NCBI GenBank assembly: GCA_028868335.1
Contig: JAGWUU010000016.1
Location: forward strand, 1-20,908
Origin: Sphingomonadales bacterium
GTDB lineage: Bacteria > Pseudomonadota > Alphaproteobacteria > Sphingomonadales > Sphingomonadaceae
Reading direction: 5' to 3'
DNA length: 20,908 nucleotides
The position numbers and the translations under genes are program-made. Below are positions 1-8,451 of this stretch, in pieces (the first letter of the stretch is position 1; each line of letters opens with the position of its first letter). A model generated the notes under the pieces. That model searched no databases. It had not been told where the DNA came from and saw only the letters and a program-made list of their open reading frames with translations.

Positions 1-1
1 C

Positions 2-1477
2 CGGATCGACGCAATGATCGCGAACGACATCGAGGGCATCCCGACCTTGCGCCGGGTGCTCTCCCTGCTTGAACTGGGTTATTACATGTTCAAGGGCATC
101 GTCGTCGACGATGTGGCGCGCAAGGGCTTCGACCAGCTCGATCACCTCGATTTGCGCGAGTGGCTGGCAAGTCATGGGGCCGGGTCAGTCGCGCTCGATT
201 CTGATACGCTGCGCGTGGCCTACGAAAGCATCTTCGCATTTTCGCAAGGCTCGTACGAACTGCCTAATCTTGCGGCAGGAACGGGCCTGCGCGGTCTGCT
301 GCGGCTGAGCGGAACCTACAAGGAAGCCTTCGCCTGGAAAATGCAGGCGGGGATGGGCGATACGATTTTCGCGCCATTCTACCAGGTGCTGAAGGCGCGC
401 GGGGTGAAGTTCGAGTTCTTCAGCGTGCTGCGCAATATTGTTCCCTCGTCTGACGGAACGCGAATCGAACAGCTTGAGATCGGCAGGCAGGCGACCACTC
501 CACCAAACTGCGCATACGATCCATTGTATGACGTGAAGGGACTGCCATGCTGGCCAAGTGAGCCATTCTACGAGCAGCTCGTCGAAGGCAGTGAAATCGC
601 CAAGCTGCCGTTGAGTCTCGAATCTTACTGGTGCCCGTGGAAGGATGTCGAATCCCGTACACTCAATCTCGGTACGGACTTCGACATCGTCATACTGGGC
701 ACCTCACTGGCTCCGCTTGGCATCTTCGGCGGCAAGCTGCTCGAACAGAAGGCTGCGCTGCGCACCATGGTCGACAATGTGGAGGCGATCGGCACGCAGG
801 CGTTCCAGATATGGACCGTGCCCGATGACGATGCGCTCCGCTTGGCACGCGATGGCAAGGAGATGGAAGCCGCGACGAAGGAGCCTATATATGGCGGCTT
901 CGCCCAGCCTCACAACACCGTCGCAGATATGTCGCACCTGCTGAAACGCGAAAGCTGGCCGGAGCACAATCCACCAGGAGCGATCTATTATTTCTGCGGC
1001 CCGCTTTCGCTCGAGAAATCAATTCCGCCGCCCGAAGCCGGCCAGTTCCCCATTGCCGAAAACGTCGCCGCTGGCACCCGCGCGGCGGAATGGATGCGCA
1101 GCAACCTTCAGTTCCTGCTGCCAGGATCAATGTTCACCGGCTATCCGCAAAGCTTTCCCGACACACTCGACTTCGCCATCCTCTACGACCTTGAAAACGG
1201 CAAAATGATCCCGGCAAGTGGGCACTTCGACCAGCAGTACTGGCGCGCCAACGTCGATCCGTCCGAACGGTACGTCCTGTCCTGCAAGAACACCACCCAG
1301 TATCGGGTTCATTCCGGCGACACAGGTTATGACAACCTGATCTTTGCGGGCGACTGGACCGCAACGGGACTCAACTATGGCTGCGTGGAGGCGGCGGTAA
1401 TGTCGGGCATGGAAGCGTCGCGAGCCATTTGCGGCGCGCCAAAGATCATTTTCGGAGAGAACTTTCCGCTGCCTTGA
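2..1477 (+). CDS. FAD-dependent oxidoreductase (amine oxidase / phytoene desaturase-like), 5' truncated
   Basis: The reading frame is open to the left window edge, so the true start lies outside; the first internal ATG is at 14. The visible ~490 residues lack the N-terminal GxGxxG dinucleotide-binding motif of the family, which would lie upstream. The clearest signature is near the C-terminus, AGDWTATGLNYGCVEAAVMS, the second FAD-contacting motif of flavin amine oxidases, phytoene desaturases and hydroxysqualene dehydroxylases (GD, then GxxEAAxxSG). Proteins of this group oxidise amines or desaturate isoprenoid-like substrates with FAD; the substrate here cannot be told. The gene ends 7 bp from the convergent SLOG/membrane gene, leaving no room for a separate terminator. 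Family call firm, exact reaction unknown. Confidence 0.8.
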   Translation, partial: RIDAMIANDIEGIPTLRRVLSLLELGYYMFKGIVVDDVARKGFDQLDHLDLREWLASHGAGSVALDSDTLRVAYESIFAFSQGSYELPNLAAGTGLRGLLRLSGTYKEAFAWKMQAGMGDTIFAPFYQVLKARGVKFEFFSVLRNIVPSSDGTRIEQLEIGRQATTPPNCAYDPLYDVKGLPCWPSEPFYEQLVEGSEIAKLPLSLESYWCPWKDVESRTLNLGTDFDIVILGTSLAPLGIFGGKLLEQKAALRTMVDNVEAIGTQAFQIWTVPDDDALRLARDGKEMEAATKEPIYGGFAQPHNTVADMSHLLKRESWPEHNPPGAIYYFCGPLSLEKSIPPPEAGQFPIAENVAAGTRAAEWMRSNLQFLLPGSMFTGYPQSFPDTLDFAILYDLENGKMIPASGHFDQQYWRANVDPSERYVLSCKNTTQYRVHSGDTGYDNLIFAGDWTATGLNYGCVEAAVMSGMEASRAICGAPKIIFGENFPLP

Positions 1478-1484
1478 TCGGCGC

Positions 1485-3479
1485 TCAAACAGGCACCGCG
1501 ATCTGCTTGCCGCCGAACACCGCCTGCCAGCTTTCGATCTCGGCAACGACGACGTCGTCGGTCGCGTGGACCAGTTCGGCTACATCGCCATAACCCAATG
1601 CGCCTGCCGGGGCAGTGGCCAGGATATCAATTCGCCGCGAGATGCCGTCGAGCTTTTCAGCCGTAACCTCGGATATTTCGCCGAAGCGCTCAAAGTCGCC
1701 GAAATAGCGAATTCCCGCAACGCCAGCGCCAAAGGTCGGGAAAAGGACGCCGAGCACGGTAAAGTACTTCGACATTCCCTCGAACAGCGGCGCCGGAATC
1801 ACGTGCGCGTGTTCGAATGCGCGCAGCACCAGATATGCCGTGACGGTTACGACGGCGAGCTGGAACAGGCCCTGCGACAGGTTATCCAGTTTACGGTGGA
1901 CCGTGGCCAGGCGACGCGCCTTGTCGAAGTGGTAGTCGCGCTGGCTGCGCACGTGATCGACCAGCGGGCCGTTCAGAACGCCGCGCAGGTAGTCCTGCGT
2001 CATCGCCATGCGCGGCAATCCCACCTGACGCAGCACTTGCCGGGCATAGAACTCTGGCCAGCTCGCATCCGCACCGTGCGGCCAGCGTCCCGCCGGTCGC
2101 GCAACGCCAAGCATCAGCAGCAACGGGGCATGGCGAAAGTATTCTGCGACGCGCCGGGTTTCGAACCAACGGGTGTGGAGGTTCAGCCGCTGACCAAAGA
2201 TAGTGATCAGCAGAACCCCGCTGAGCATGAGCAGCTCGGCCAAGGCGAACAGCCACTTCTGGTCAGCCCCGACGAACGGCAGGTAGGAAATTCCTCCCAC
2301 GATCGACAGGCTGGAAAGGAAAAAATTGACCGTCATTCCGCCGCGATAGGCATCGGACAGGCGCGCCGAGATACCGTCCGTCCAGGCGTAGCGCCGCATC
2401 ACTTCGTCACCGACCCGTTCGACCAACGCGTGATCGACCCCTGGCAGCGCGGCAATCTCGGCAAGGAAGGGCGCGCACTTTTCCGCGGTGACGTCTTCGG
2501 GCCGTTCATACCGTTGGCGCAGCCGCCGAAAACGGCTCCTCCAGGTGTCGCCGCCGAACAGCGCCTCGATCCGGCGATAGGCGTGGGTCAGCGGATTGCT
2601 GCGATCGCGCCACCGTTCTGACTTCAGCGCAGAGAATCCCGGTTGGGCCGGATCCGATCCCGGGTCGAGCGCGGCCTGCACCAGCGTTGCAAGGGTCGCC
2701 TCCCGCCCTGTGCGATCGGACGGCAGCGAAATGGTGGCAAGCGCTTCGGGAGCCAGCAGCACGCGCCATTCCGCCGGTCGCGCGGGATCGATCCAGACGA
2801 CCGGCGAACCAAATTCAAGCGCAACCGCAATAGTGTGTCCGGTGCCCCCGACATGCGCCGTCGTCCTGCCATCCCACACCGCGATCACCAGATCGGACTG
2901 TTCGATCAGCGTTCGCCCAGCAAGCGCGACCCGTCGCGACGTTTCCGCGGCGAACATCGACGCCGCGGCATGGTCCTGCGGGTTGTCCAGCTTCGCGAGG
3001 TAGAGGCTGACCAGAGCCTCGTCCGCGTCCGCCAGGGCGAATACCATCGATCGGTCGGTCAACTCGCGAATCTGCGCGGCATGGGCCTGGGTGGTTTCGT
3101 CTAGCGAATCCTCTCCCGCCAGCAGGCGACGGGCATCAGCGGGATCATCTGTCAGCGAATTGATCGCGCGATTGAGCCGACGCCCGAACGGGAGCGGCGC
3201 GACCAGTTCGAAGTCATGCCCAAGGCCAATGCGACAGGCCATGCGATCCGTGCCATCGGCCAGCAATGTGTGGAGCCGGGTCGGCGCGAACGGACCGATC
3301 GTCACGGCGCTTGGCGTGGTTGCGCGGGCGGTTTCAATCAGGTCGAAAATGGCACTGAGTGTAGCGGCGATCTCCCCTTCGTTCGCGGCAAAGACGGGAT
3401 GCCCGGCCCGATGTCCGGTCACGCCAAGCGCCAGGCGCACTTGTGGCGGGGGAGGTGGGGGAACTTCGCTCAGCCGCAT
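1485..3479 (-). CDS. SLOG-like sensor domain fused to a four-helix SLATT-like membrane module
   Basis: A 664-residue protein if started at the ATG at 3479; a longer frame reaches 3554 but would run into tRNA-Lys. Residues ~14-235 look like a SLOG (Rossmann-like, nucleotide-ligand) domain: LALGVTGHR at 16-24, LLADGTDRMA at 72-81, VAPLPF at 93-98, EQSDLVIAVWDGR at 193-205 and GGTGHTIAVALEFGSPV at 211-227. After a helical linker come two predicted membrane helices (~383-406, ~409-429), a soluble stretch with RRVAEYFRH (442-450), and two more helices (~536-557, ~570-590) followed by GIRYFGDFERFGE (589-601), a tail seen in SLATT-like/DUF4231-like proteins. SLOG and SLATT domains have been predicted in nucleotide-signalled conflict systems (sensor plus membrane effector). 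A six-proline run lies at residues 7-12. No Shine-Dalgarno is obvious. Function is inference. Confidence 0.75.
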   Translation of the reverse strand: MRLSEVPPPPPPQVRLALGVTGHRAGHPVFAANEGEIAATLSAIFDLIETARATTPSAVTIGPFAPTRLHTLLADGTDRMACRIGLGHDFELVAPLPFGRRLNRAINSLTDDPADARRLLAGEDSLDETTQAHAAQIRELTDRSMVFALADADEALVSLYLAKLDNPQDHAAASMFAAETSRRVALAGRTLIEQSDLVIAVWDGRTTAHVGGTGHTIAVALEFGSPVVWIDPARPAEWRVLLAPEALATISLPSDRTGREATLATLVQAALDPGSDPAQPGFSALKSERWRDRSNPLTHAYRRIEALFGGDTWRSRFRRLRQRYERPEDVTAEKCAPFLAEIAALPGVDHALVERVGDEVMRRYAWTDGISARLSDAYRGGMTVNFFLSSLSIVGGISYLPFVGADQKWLFALAELLMLSGVLLITIFGQRLNLHTRWFETRRVAEYFRHAPLLLMLGVARPAGRWPHGADASWPEFYARQVLRQVGLPRMAMTQDYLRGVLNGPLVDHVRSQRDYHFDKARRLATVHRKLDNLSQGLFQLAVVTVTAYLVLRAFEHAHVIPAPLFEGMSKYFTVLGVLFPTFGAGVAGIRYFGDFERFGEISEVTAEKLDGISRRIDILATAPAGALGYGDVAELVHATDDVVVAEIESWQAVFGGKQIAVPV

Positions 3480-3542
3480 TGCGGCAGTGTGTGCAGGAAC
3501 TTGGCCAAGGCGGCAAGGCGTCTGCCGTTTTTGGTGGGGGTA

Positions 3543-3618
<76 letters not shown>

Positions 3619-3650
3619 ACACCCCGCCCGAAAACCAGCGAAACCGCCGG

Positions 3651-3679
3651 TCCCGATTCGTCGGGAGCGCCCCCTATAG
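3651..3679 (-). promoter_or_regulatory. Possible tRNA-Lys promoter (-10) and 5' leader hairpin
   Basis: On the minus strand the hexamer CTATAG (3674-3679) lies ~56 nt before the mature tRNA 5' end, within GCTATAGGGGGCGC, which has the look of a G-rich alphaproteobacterial stable-RNA start region. A -35 candidate CTTCCC sits 17 nt upstream but is poor. Between this -10 and the tRNA, TCCCGA-CGAA-TCGGGA (3651-3666) can form a 6-bp hairpin in the 5' leader. It has no U tract, so it is unlikely to be a terminator for rodA. Confidence 0.3.
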
Positions 3680-3719
3680 CGATAACCTGACGCGAGGGAA
3701 GGGGGTGCGATGACTTTTT

Positions 3720-4835
3720 TCAGCTTCCCAGCGCACTGCCTCGCTTGCTCCATCTGTCGACCGCCATGATCGTCCCGATGCAGATCATGTTGGTCATCAT
3801 CGAGGAGCCGCCGTGGCTGATGAAGGGAAGCGGAATTCCTACCACCGGAGCCAGGCCGAGAACCATCATCGTATTGATCGCCATGTAAAAGAAGATCGTG
3901 AAGGTCATCCCCGCGGCGAGCAGGCTGGAAAAGCGATCGGGTGCGTTCTGTGCCACACGCATGCCCCAGCGGAACACCCACAGGAAGATCGCCAGAACGA
4001 AGATTCCGCCGACAAGCCCCCATTCCTCGGCCATGGTGGCGAAGGCGAAGTCGGTCTGGGCTTCGGGCAGATAGTCGAGATGGCTTTGGCTGCCGTTACC
4101 GAATCCCTTGCCCCAGAACCCGCCGGAACCGATCGCGATCTTGGACTGCGTAATGTGATAGCCCTTGCCCAGCGGATCGCTCTCCGGGTTGATGAATATC
4201 AGCACGCGGTCACGCTGATAGCCGTGGAGCAGGGTGAAGAAGGCAAGCGGCGCGGCGACCAGCACCGCGCCGCCAGCACCAAGAAACCACCACATCGGCA
4301 GACCCGCCATGAAGATCACCACGGCCGCCCCGACGGTAATGGCCAGGCCGGTCCCAAGGTCAGGTTGCATCATTACGAGAAGCGCAGGCAGGCCAACGAT
4401 GCCCCCCAGCGGCACAAGTATCCTCCAGGTCCGGGTCATGGCCGGGGGCATCATGTCGAAAAACCGCGCCAGCACCAGGACGATCGCGGGCTTCATCAGC
4501 TCCGAGGGCTGAAGCTGCATGAACCCGACGTCGAGCCAGCGCTGGCTGCCGCCTTTGACCGCTCCGACCAGTTCGACCAGAACCAGCAGGGCGACGATCG
4601 CGCCGTAGGCCGGGAAAGCCATCAGCTTGAAGAAATCCTTCGACAGCCGCGAAATCGCGAAGGCCATCAGCAGAAATACCACGAAGTGGATTTCGTGGAG
4701 GAGCGCCCACGGCCGCAAATGTCCGCCAGCAGCGGAGTAGAGGACGACCGAACCGAAGGTATTCAGCACGAACAGGGGAACGATCACTTCCCACGGTTCC
4801 TTCGCGATCGCGGTCGGGACGAGGTTGCGCGCCAT
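3720..4835 (-). CDS. rodA: Rod shape-determining protein RodA (SEDS peptidoglycan glycosyltransferase)
   Basis: A 371-residue polytopic membrane protein of the SEDS family, which polymerises lipid II into glycan strands for lateral wall growth together with PBP2. Family signatures: GSQRWLDVGFMQLQPSELMK at 96-115; MQPDLGTGLAI at 156-166; YQRDRVLIFINPESDPLGKGYH at about 206-227, with the following QSKIAIGSGGFWGKG; LPEAQTDFAFATMAEEWG at 256-273, whose D262 matches the catalytic aspartate of E. coli RodA; and GIPLPFISHGGSS near the C-terminus. About ten hydrophobic segments can be read. Its ATG overlaps the mrdA stop by one base (UGAUG at 4837-4833), and no Shine-Dalgarno is visible before it, so translation probably depends on reinitiation after mrdA. 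It is the last gene of the mre operon. The identification is firm. Confidence 0.97.
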   Translation of the reverse strand: MARNLVPTAIAKEPWEVIVPLFVLNTFGSVVLYSAAGGHLRPWALLHEIHFVVFLLMAFAISRLSKDFFKLMAFPAYGAIVALLVLVELVGAVKGGSQRWLDVGFMQLQPSELMKPAIVLVLARFFDMMPPAMTRTWRILVPLGGIVGLPALLVMMQPDLGTGLAITVGAAVVIFMAGLPMWWFLGAGGAVLVAAPLAFFTLLHGYQRDRVLIFINPESDPLGKGYHITQSKIAIGSGGFWGKGFGNGSQSHLDYLPEAQTDFAFATMAEEWGLVGGIFVLAIFLWVFRWGMRVAQNAPDRFSSLLAAGMTFTIFFYMAINTMMVLGLAPVVGIPLPFISHGGSSMMTNMICIGTIMAVDRWSKRGSALGS

Positions 4836-6943
4836 CAGGGCGTCGTCGTCGGACTGGACACGGGCGCAGGCGCCGGGCCGGGCGAAACGGTCGAAGCTGA
4901 GGGCGTTGCCGCTGGTTGCGGGGATGGCTGGGCCGCCGTCGGGCTCGCCTCGCCGCGCTCGGCCTCGCTGTTGATGTCATTCGTGTCGACCGCGGCCTCG
5001 CTGCTATCTGCCTTGGTGATCGCGGCGGCGACGGCCGCATCGTTGCCAACCTTGGGCGCGCTGGTGCCGTACTGCGCGGCGAAGATGCGGTATTTCGCCT
5101 GCATCCGTTCTGCGGGTGTGCCACCCCATTGCTTTTCGAGCGCGTGCAGCGTGTCGAGCGCCTTGGCCGGATCGAACAGGAAGGTCATGACGTCGCGCGC
5201 GATCGGGGCCGCTGCCCGCGCGCCAAACGTGCCATGTTCGACCACGACCGACATCGCGTAACGCGGAGCGTCGGTCGGCGCGTAGCAGATGAACAGCGAA
5301 TGGTCGCGGGTCTTCCAATCGCCGACGTGACCGCGACTGACCAGGCGACGAACCTGGGCGGTGCCGGTCTTGCCAGCCATCTTGATGTCACCGACCTGAA
5401 GGCGGCTCGCGGTCGCCGTGCCCGCGCCGTTGACCACACGGAACATCCCGTCGTGGGCTACGGAAAGTTGCTCCGCGGTAAAGGGCAGTGCGGGGCCGGG
5501 CGGATTTTGCAGCCCAAAGACCAGCGACGGATTGAGGTTCTTGCCTGAGGCGATGCGCGAAACCATCACCGCCAGTTGCAGCGGCGAAACGGAGACATAA
5601 CCCTGGCCGATCGAGGCGTTCAGCGAATCCGCAACCGTCCATTCCTGCTTGTAGCGGCGCATCTTCCAGGCCGGATCAGGGATGGTGCCATAACGCTGCG
5701 CTGTGCCCGGCAGCTTGAATTCCTGCCCCAGACCAAGCAGGCGGGCCACCGGGGCTATGGCGTCGTAGCCGACCCGGTGCGCCATCGTCCAGAAATAGGT
5801 GTTGCAGCTCCGCTCGATCGCGGTCCGCATATCGACCAAGCCATGTACCGCGTCGCAGCGGAAGAAACGGTTGCCGAGGCGGTAGCCGCCGGGGCAGTTC
5901 ACCCGTTCCGCCGGATCGACCCCATGCTGTTGCAGGGCAAGGGTGGCCATCGGCTTCATCGTCGAACCGGGCGGGTAAAGTCCGCGCACAGCCTTGTTCA
6001 ACAAGGGGATGTGATCATCCTCGTTGAGCATCTTCCACTCGATGCGGCCGATTCCGTCGGAAAAGGTGTTGGGGTCGAAACACGGCATCGAGGTCATTGC
6101 CAGGATGTCGCCGGACAGGCAGTCGATCACCACTACGGCGGCGGATTCAAGGCCGATGCGACGCGAAGCATAGTCCTGCAACTGTCCGTTGACCGTCAGC
6201 TTGAGCGTCTTGCCGGGCACGTCCTCGCGCATTTCAAGATCGCGGACGATCTTGCCGCTGGCTGTGACCTCGGCGCGGCGGGCGCCCGGCTCCCCGCGCA
6301 GAATCGACTCGAAATACTTCTCAAGACCGTCCTTGCCGATCTTGAACCCCGGCGTGATCAGCAGGGGGATATGTTCCTTTTCGTAGTCAGCGGCCGAGGC
6401 CGGGCCGACATAGCCGATCAGGTGGCCTACCGAGGGCCCGGTTTCGTACCAGCGCGAGAAGCCACGCTGGGCAATGACTCCGGGCATGTCGGGCAAGCGA
6501 ACGCTGACCGCGGCGATTTGGTCCCAATTGAGCCCCGAGGCGACTTCGACTGGCTGGAACCCGTGGGCCTTGTCCATCTTGTCGCGCAGGTCCTGCCGCC
6601 GGTCAGGGCCGAGCTGAAGGAGGTCGCCCAATACGTCGATTGTCTTGTCGACGTCGACGACCCGCTCGGGGATGAGGTCAACGCGGTAATCGGAACGGTT
6701 TGCGGCAAGCGGGATGTTGTTACGATCGAGAATGAGGCCGCGCCGGGGCGGAATGAGCGTCAGGTTGACGCGGTTGCTTTCCGACGCGGTTGTATATTTG
6801 GCGTTCTGGACCACGCCGATGTAGCCCATTCGCACCGCCAGCAGCACGCCAAGACCCGCCTGCAATCCGCCGATCAGTACCGCGCGCCTTTCGAAACTGT
6901 TGCGCAGTATCCCGGTGCTGACGTGCTTTGGCTCGCCGAACAT
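4835..6943 (-). CDS. mrdA: Penicillin-binding protein 2 (elongasome transpeptidase)
   Basis: A class B PBP of 702 residues that cross-links glycan made by RodA during elongation. Order: short cytoplasmic N-terminus and one membrane helix (~20-42), pedestal domain beginning with NLTLIPPRRGLILDRNNIPL, then the transpeptidase domain. With the ATG at 6943 as residue 1, the active-site motifs are STMK (S327), SCN (379-381) and KTGTAQ (from 525). ATG 6943 is preferred over a GTG at 6946: AGGAAG lies just upstream and it repeats the UGAUG overlap used elsewhere in the operon. The last ~65-70 residues after the catalytic domain are rich in Ala, Pro, Ser and Thr, a low-complexity periplasmic extension that ordinary PBP2 lacks. 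The gene sits between mreD and rodA. Confidence 0.96.
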   Translation of the reverse strand: MFGEPKHVSTGILRNSFERRAVLIGGLQAGLGVLLAVRMGYIGVVQNAKYTTASESNRVNLTLIPPRRGLILDRNNIPLAANRSDYRVDLIPERVVDVDKTIDVLGDLLQLGPDRRQDLRDKMDKAHGFQPVEVASGLNWDQIAAVSVRLPDMPGVIAQRGFSRWYETGPSVGHLIGYVGPASAADYEKEHIPLLITPGFKIGKDGLEKYFESILRGEPGARRAEVTASGKIVRDLEMREDVPGKTLKLTVNGQLQDYASRRIGLESAAVVVIDCLSGDILAMTSMPCFDPNTFSDGIGRIEWKMLNEDDHIPLLNKAVRGLYPPGSTMKPMATLALQQHGVDPAERVNCPGGYRLGNRFFRCDAVHGLVDMRTAIERSCNTYFWTMAHRVGYDAIAPVARLLGLGQEFKLPGTAQRYGTIPDPAWKMRRYKQEWTVADSLNASIGQGYVSVSPLQLAVMVSRIASGKNLNPSLVFGLQNPPGPALPFTAEQLSVAHDGMFRVVNGAGTATASRLQVGDIKMAGKTGTAQVRRLVSRGHVGDWKTRDHSLFICYAPTDAPRYAMSVVVEHGTFGARAAAPIARDVMTFLFDPAKALDTLHALEKQWGGTPAERMQAKYRIFAAQYGTSAPKVGNDAAVAAAITKADSSEAAVDTNDINSEAERGEASPTAAQPSPQPAATPSASTVSPGPAPAPVSSPTTTP

Positions 6944-7494
6944 CACACTTCCTGCACGGGGATCAGCCGCAGCCGATCAAACAGCCCGACGAGCCGCGCA
7001 GCCAGCGGATAGGTGAGGATCGAGACGATCAACTGCGGCGCAAGCACCGACAGGGCGGTGCTGCCACCACCCACGTTGGCGATCGCCAGCGACAGAACAA
7101 GATAGGCGGTGATGATCCCGCTGCTGACCAGCCAGGTCAGCCAGAACCCACGCCAGGGGAAACGTGCTTCGATCACGTCAAGCCCGATCATCGCGACCGA
7201 CCACAGCAGCACTGCCGAACCAAAAGGTTGGCCGCTGAAAAGATCGTCAAACAGGCCAAGCGGAACCCCGGCCCAGACGGGAAACAGTCCGGGGCGCAAC
7301 TGTTGCCACCCGACGAGAAGAAGGAAACCGAACGGCGGGACGACCGGCGCCGAGGCAATCAGCGGAAACAGTGGACTGAGGCTGCCCAGCATGACCAGCA
7401 GCCAGGGCGCAACCAGAGCGATAAACGGCGAGGGCGCGCGGTTGATCCGCGGCTTGCCGAAATTCTGCAACTGGCGAGGAAGCGGCGCAGGCAT
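6943..7494 (-). CDS. mreD: Rod shape-determining protein MreD
   Basis: A 183-residue, mostly hydrophobic protein with about five membrane segments, the usual size for MreD, the small integral membrane partner of MreC in the elongasome. MreD-like features include PPFGFLLLVGWQQLRPGLFP and the segment WAGVPLGLFDDLFSGQPFGS, matching the family's GLLxDLxxGxPxG pattern. The frame is open upstream to 7575, but the ATG at 7494 is chosen because it overlaps the mreC stop as UGAUG (7496-7492), the arrangement seen at the next two junctions, and because upstream residues are an out-of-frame reading of the mreC tail. No clear Shine-Dalgarno precedes it. Position between mreC and mrdA supports the call. 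Confidence 0.92.
   Translation of the reverse strand: MPAPLPRQLQNFGKPRINRAPSPFIALVAPWLLVMLGSLSPLFPLIASAPVVPPFGFLLLVGWQQLRPGLFPVWAGVPLGLFDDLFSGQPFGSAVLLWSVAMIGLDVIEARFPWRGFWLTWLVSSGIITAYLVLSLAIANVGGGSTALSVLAPQLIVSILTYPLAARLVGLFDRLRLIPVQEV
6948..6953 (-). promoter_or_regulatory. Ribosome-binding site of mrdA
   Basis: AGGAAG on the minus strand, inside the end of mreD, ends 4 nt before the ATG at 6943 and only 1 nt before the alternative GTG at 6946. The spacing favours the ATG. Confidence 0.6.
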
Positions 7495-8405
7495 CAGTGC
7501 TTGCCGCCCGATACCGGCGACGGCGAAGGCGACGGCGTTGGAGAGGCCACGGCCTGGGCAAGGCTTGGCTCCCACAGCGGATCAACCGTTACGAACTCGG
7601 TGCTGCCTGGATCGCTCAACGGGCGGGCGACGGCTCCGTCATGCGTAACCTGGCTGACCACGGCAACGGCGACACCGGGGCGGTAAAGCCCGCCTGAACC
7701 AGAGGTCACAAAGGCATCGCCCTTCTTGAGCGGATTGATGCCCAGATTGATCAGGCGGATCAGCAGCGACCCGTCGGCATGACCCGCGGCAAAGGCAGGA
7801 ACCCCGTCGCTGGAGCGGCGCACCGGAACGATGCTTTCGGTATCCGTGATCAGCAGGATCCGCGACGAGGCGCGGCCGACCTCGAGTACGCGGCCAACTA
7901 CCCCTAGCTGCGAGCGCACCGGCATGCCCACCGCGACGCCCTGGTTCGCTCCGGCGCCGATCATCGCATAGCGCCGCGTGCTTGATGAGGTCGAGCCGAT
8001 CAGCCGCGCCGTCACCACCGGCTTGGGGTCGCTGTCCGCCATGCCGAGCAGGGCCTTGAGGCGCGCATTCTCACCCTTGAGCGCTTCCGCCTCGGCCAGC
8101 TTGACCCGCGAGACTTCAACCTCGCGCTCAAGCTGCGCGGTGCGGAAACCCGCAGTGAGATAGCCGTAAACCACCGAAAAGAACGTGTGCGTACTGCTGC
8201 GCGCGGTGGCCGATACGCGACCCGCCGGTGCGACCGCATCGCCCGCCGTGGCGCGCAACCCGGCAAAGGCCGAGGCGTTGCCCGTCGATATTACCAGCAG
8301 CAGCACGCCAAGTCCGGCGCCGATCACGGCGATGACATAGCCGAAAAAGGTTCCGTATTGCGCCCTGCGGGAATATCCCGGGCGCCGGTTGCCGGGCGGC
8401 GCCAT
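7494..8405 (-). CDS. mreC: Rod shape-determining protein MreC
   Basis: A 303-residue bitopic protein that links cytoplasmic MreB/MreD to periplasmic PBP2. It has a basic cytoplasmic N-terminus, one membrane helix (~20-41), a periplasmic coiled-coil (~90-121, ending in ALKGENARLKALLGM) and the double beta-barrel typical of MreC (VVTARLIGSTSSSTRRYAMI; GMPVRSQLGVVGRVLEVG; SRILLITDTESIVPV; GDAFVTSGSGGLYRPGVAVA). It ends in a Pro/Ser-rich tail (SPTPSPSPSPVSGGKH) outside the barrel. The ATG at 8405 is set by a strong AAGGAG 9 nt upstream. The gene follows mreB after 46 nt and overlaps mreD by one base. Confidence 0.96.
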   Translation of the reverse strand: MAPPGNRRPGYSRRAQYGTFFGYVIAVIGAGLGVLLLVISTGNASAFAGLRATAGDAVAPAGRVSATARSSTHTFFSVVYGYLTAGFRTAQLEREVEVSRVKLAEAEALKGENARLKALLGMADSDPKPVVTARLIGSTSSSTRRYAMIGAGANQGVAVGMPVRSQLGVVGRVLEVGRASSRILLITDTESIVPVRRSSDGVPAFAAGHADGSLLIRLINLGINPLKKGDAFVTSGSGGLYRPGVAVAVVSQVTHDGAVARPLSDPGSTEFVTVDPLWEPSLAQAVASPTPSPSPSPVSGGKH

Positions 8406-8414
8406 GCCTGCTTT

Positions 8415-8420
8415 CTCCTT
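8415..8420 (-). promoter_or_regulatory. Ribosome-binding site of mreC
   Basis: AAGGAG on the minus strand, 9 nt before the ATG at 8405. It is the strongest Shine-Dalgarno in the operon, in contrast to the weak or absent ones before mreD and rodA. Confidence 0.7.
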
Positions 8421-8451
8421 CAGCCCGCCGCCATGCCGCGGGCGGCCCTCA

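Noticed and set aside
1566..2621. Long plus-strand frame (351 codons) opposite the SLOG/membrane gene
   Set aside because: Its protein has no recognisable domain and an odd composition (rich in Arg, Gln, His). It mirrors the codon pattern of the real minus-strand gene, as expected in G/C-rich DNA.
3813..7012. Plus-strand frames of 478-482 codons opposite rodA and mrdA
   Set aside because: They are antisense shadows of clearly conserved genes with His/Gln/Arg-rich translations and no start signals.
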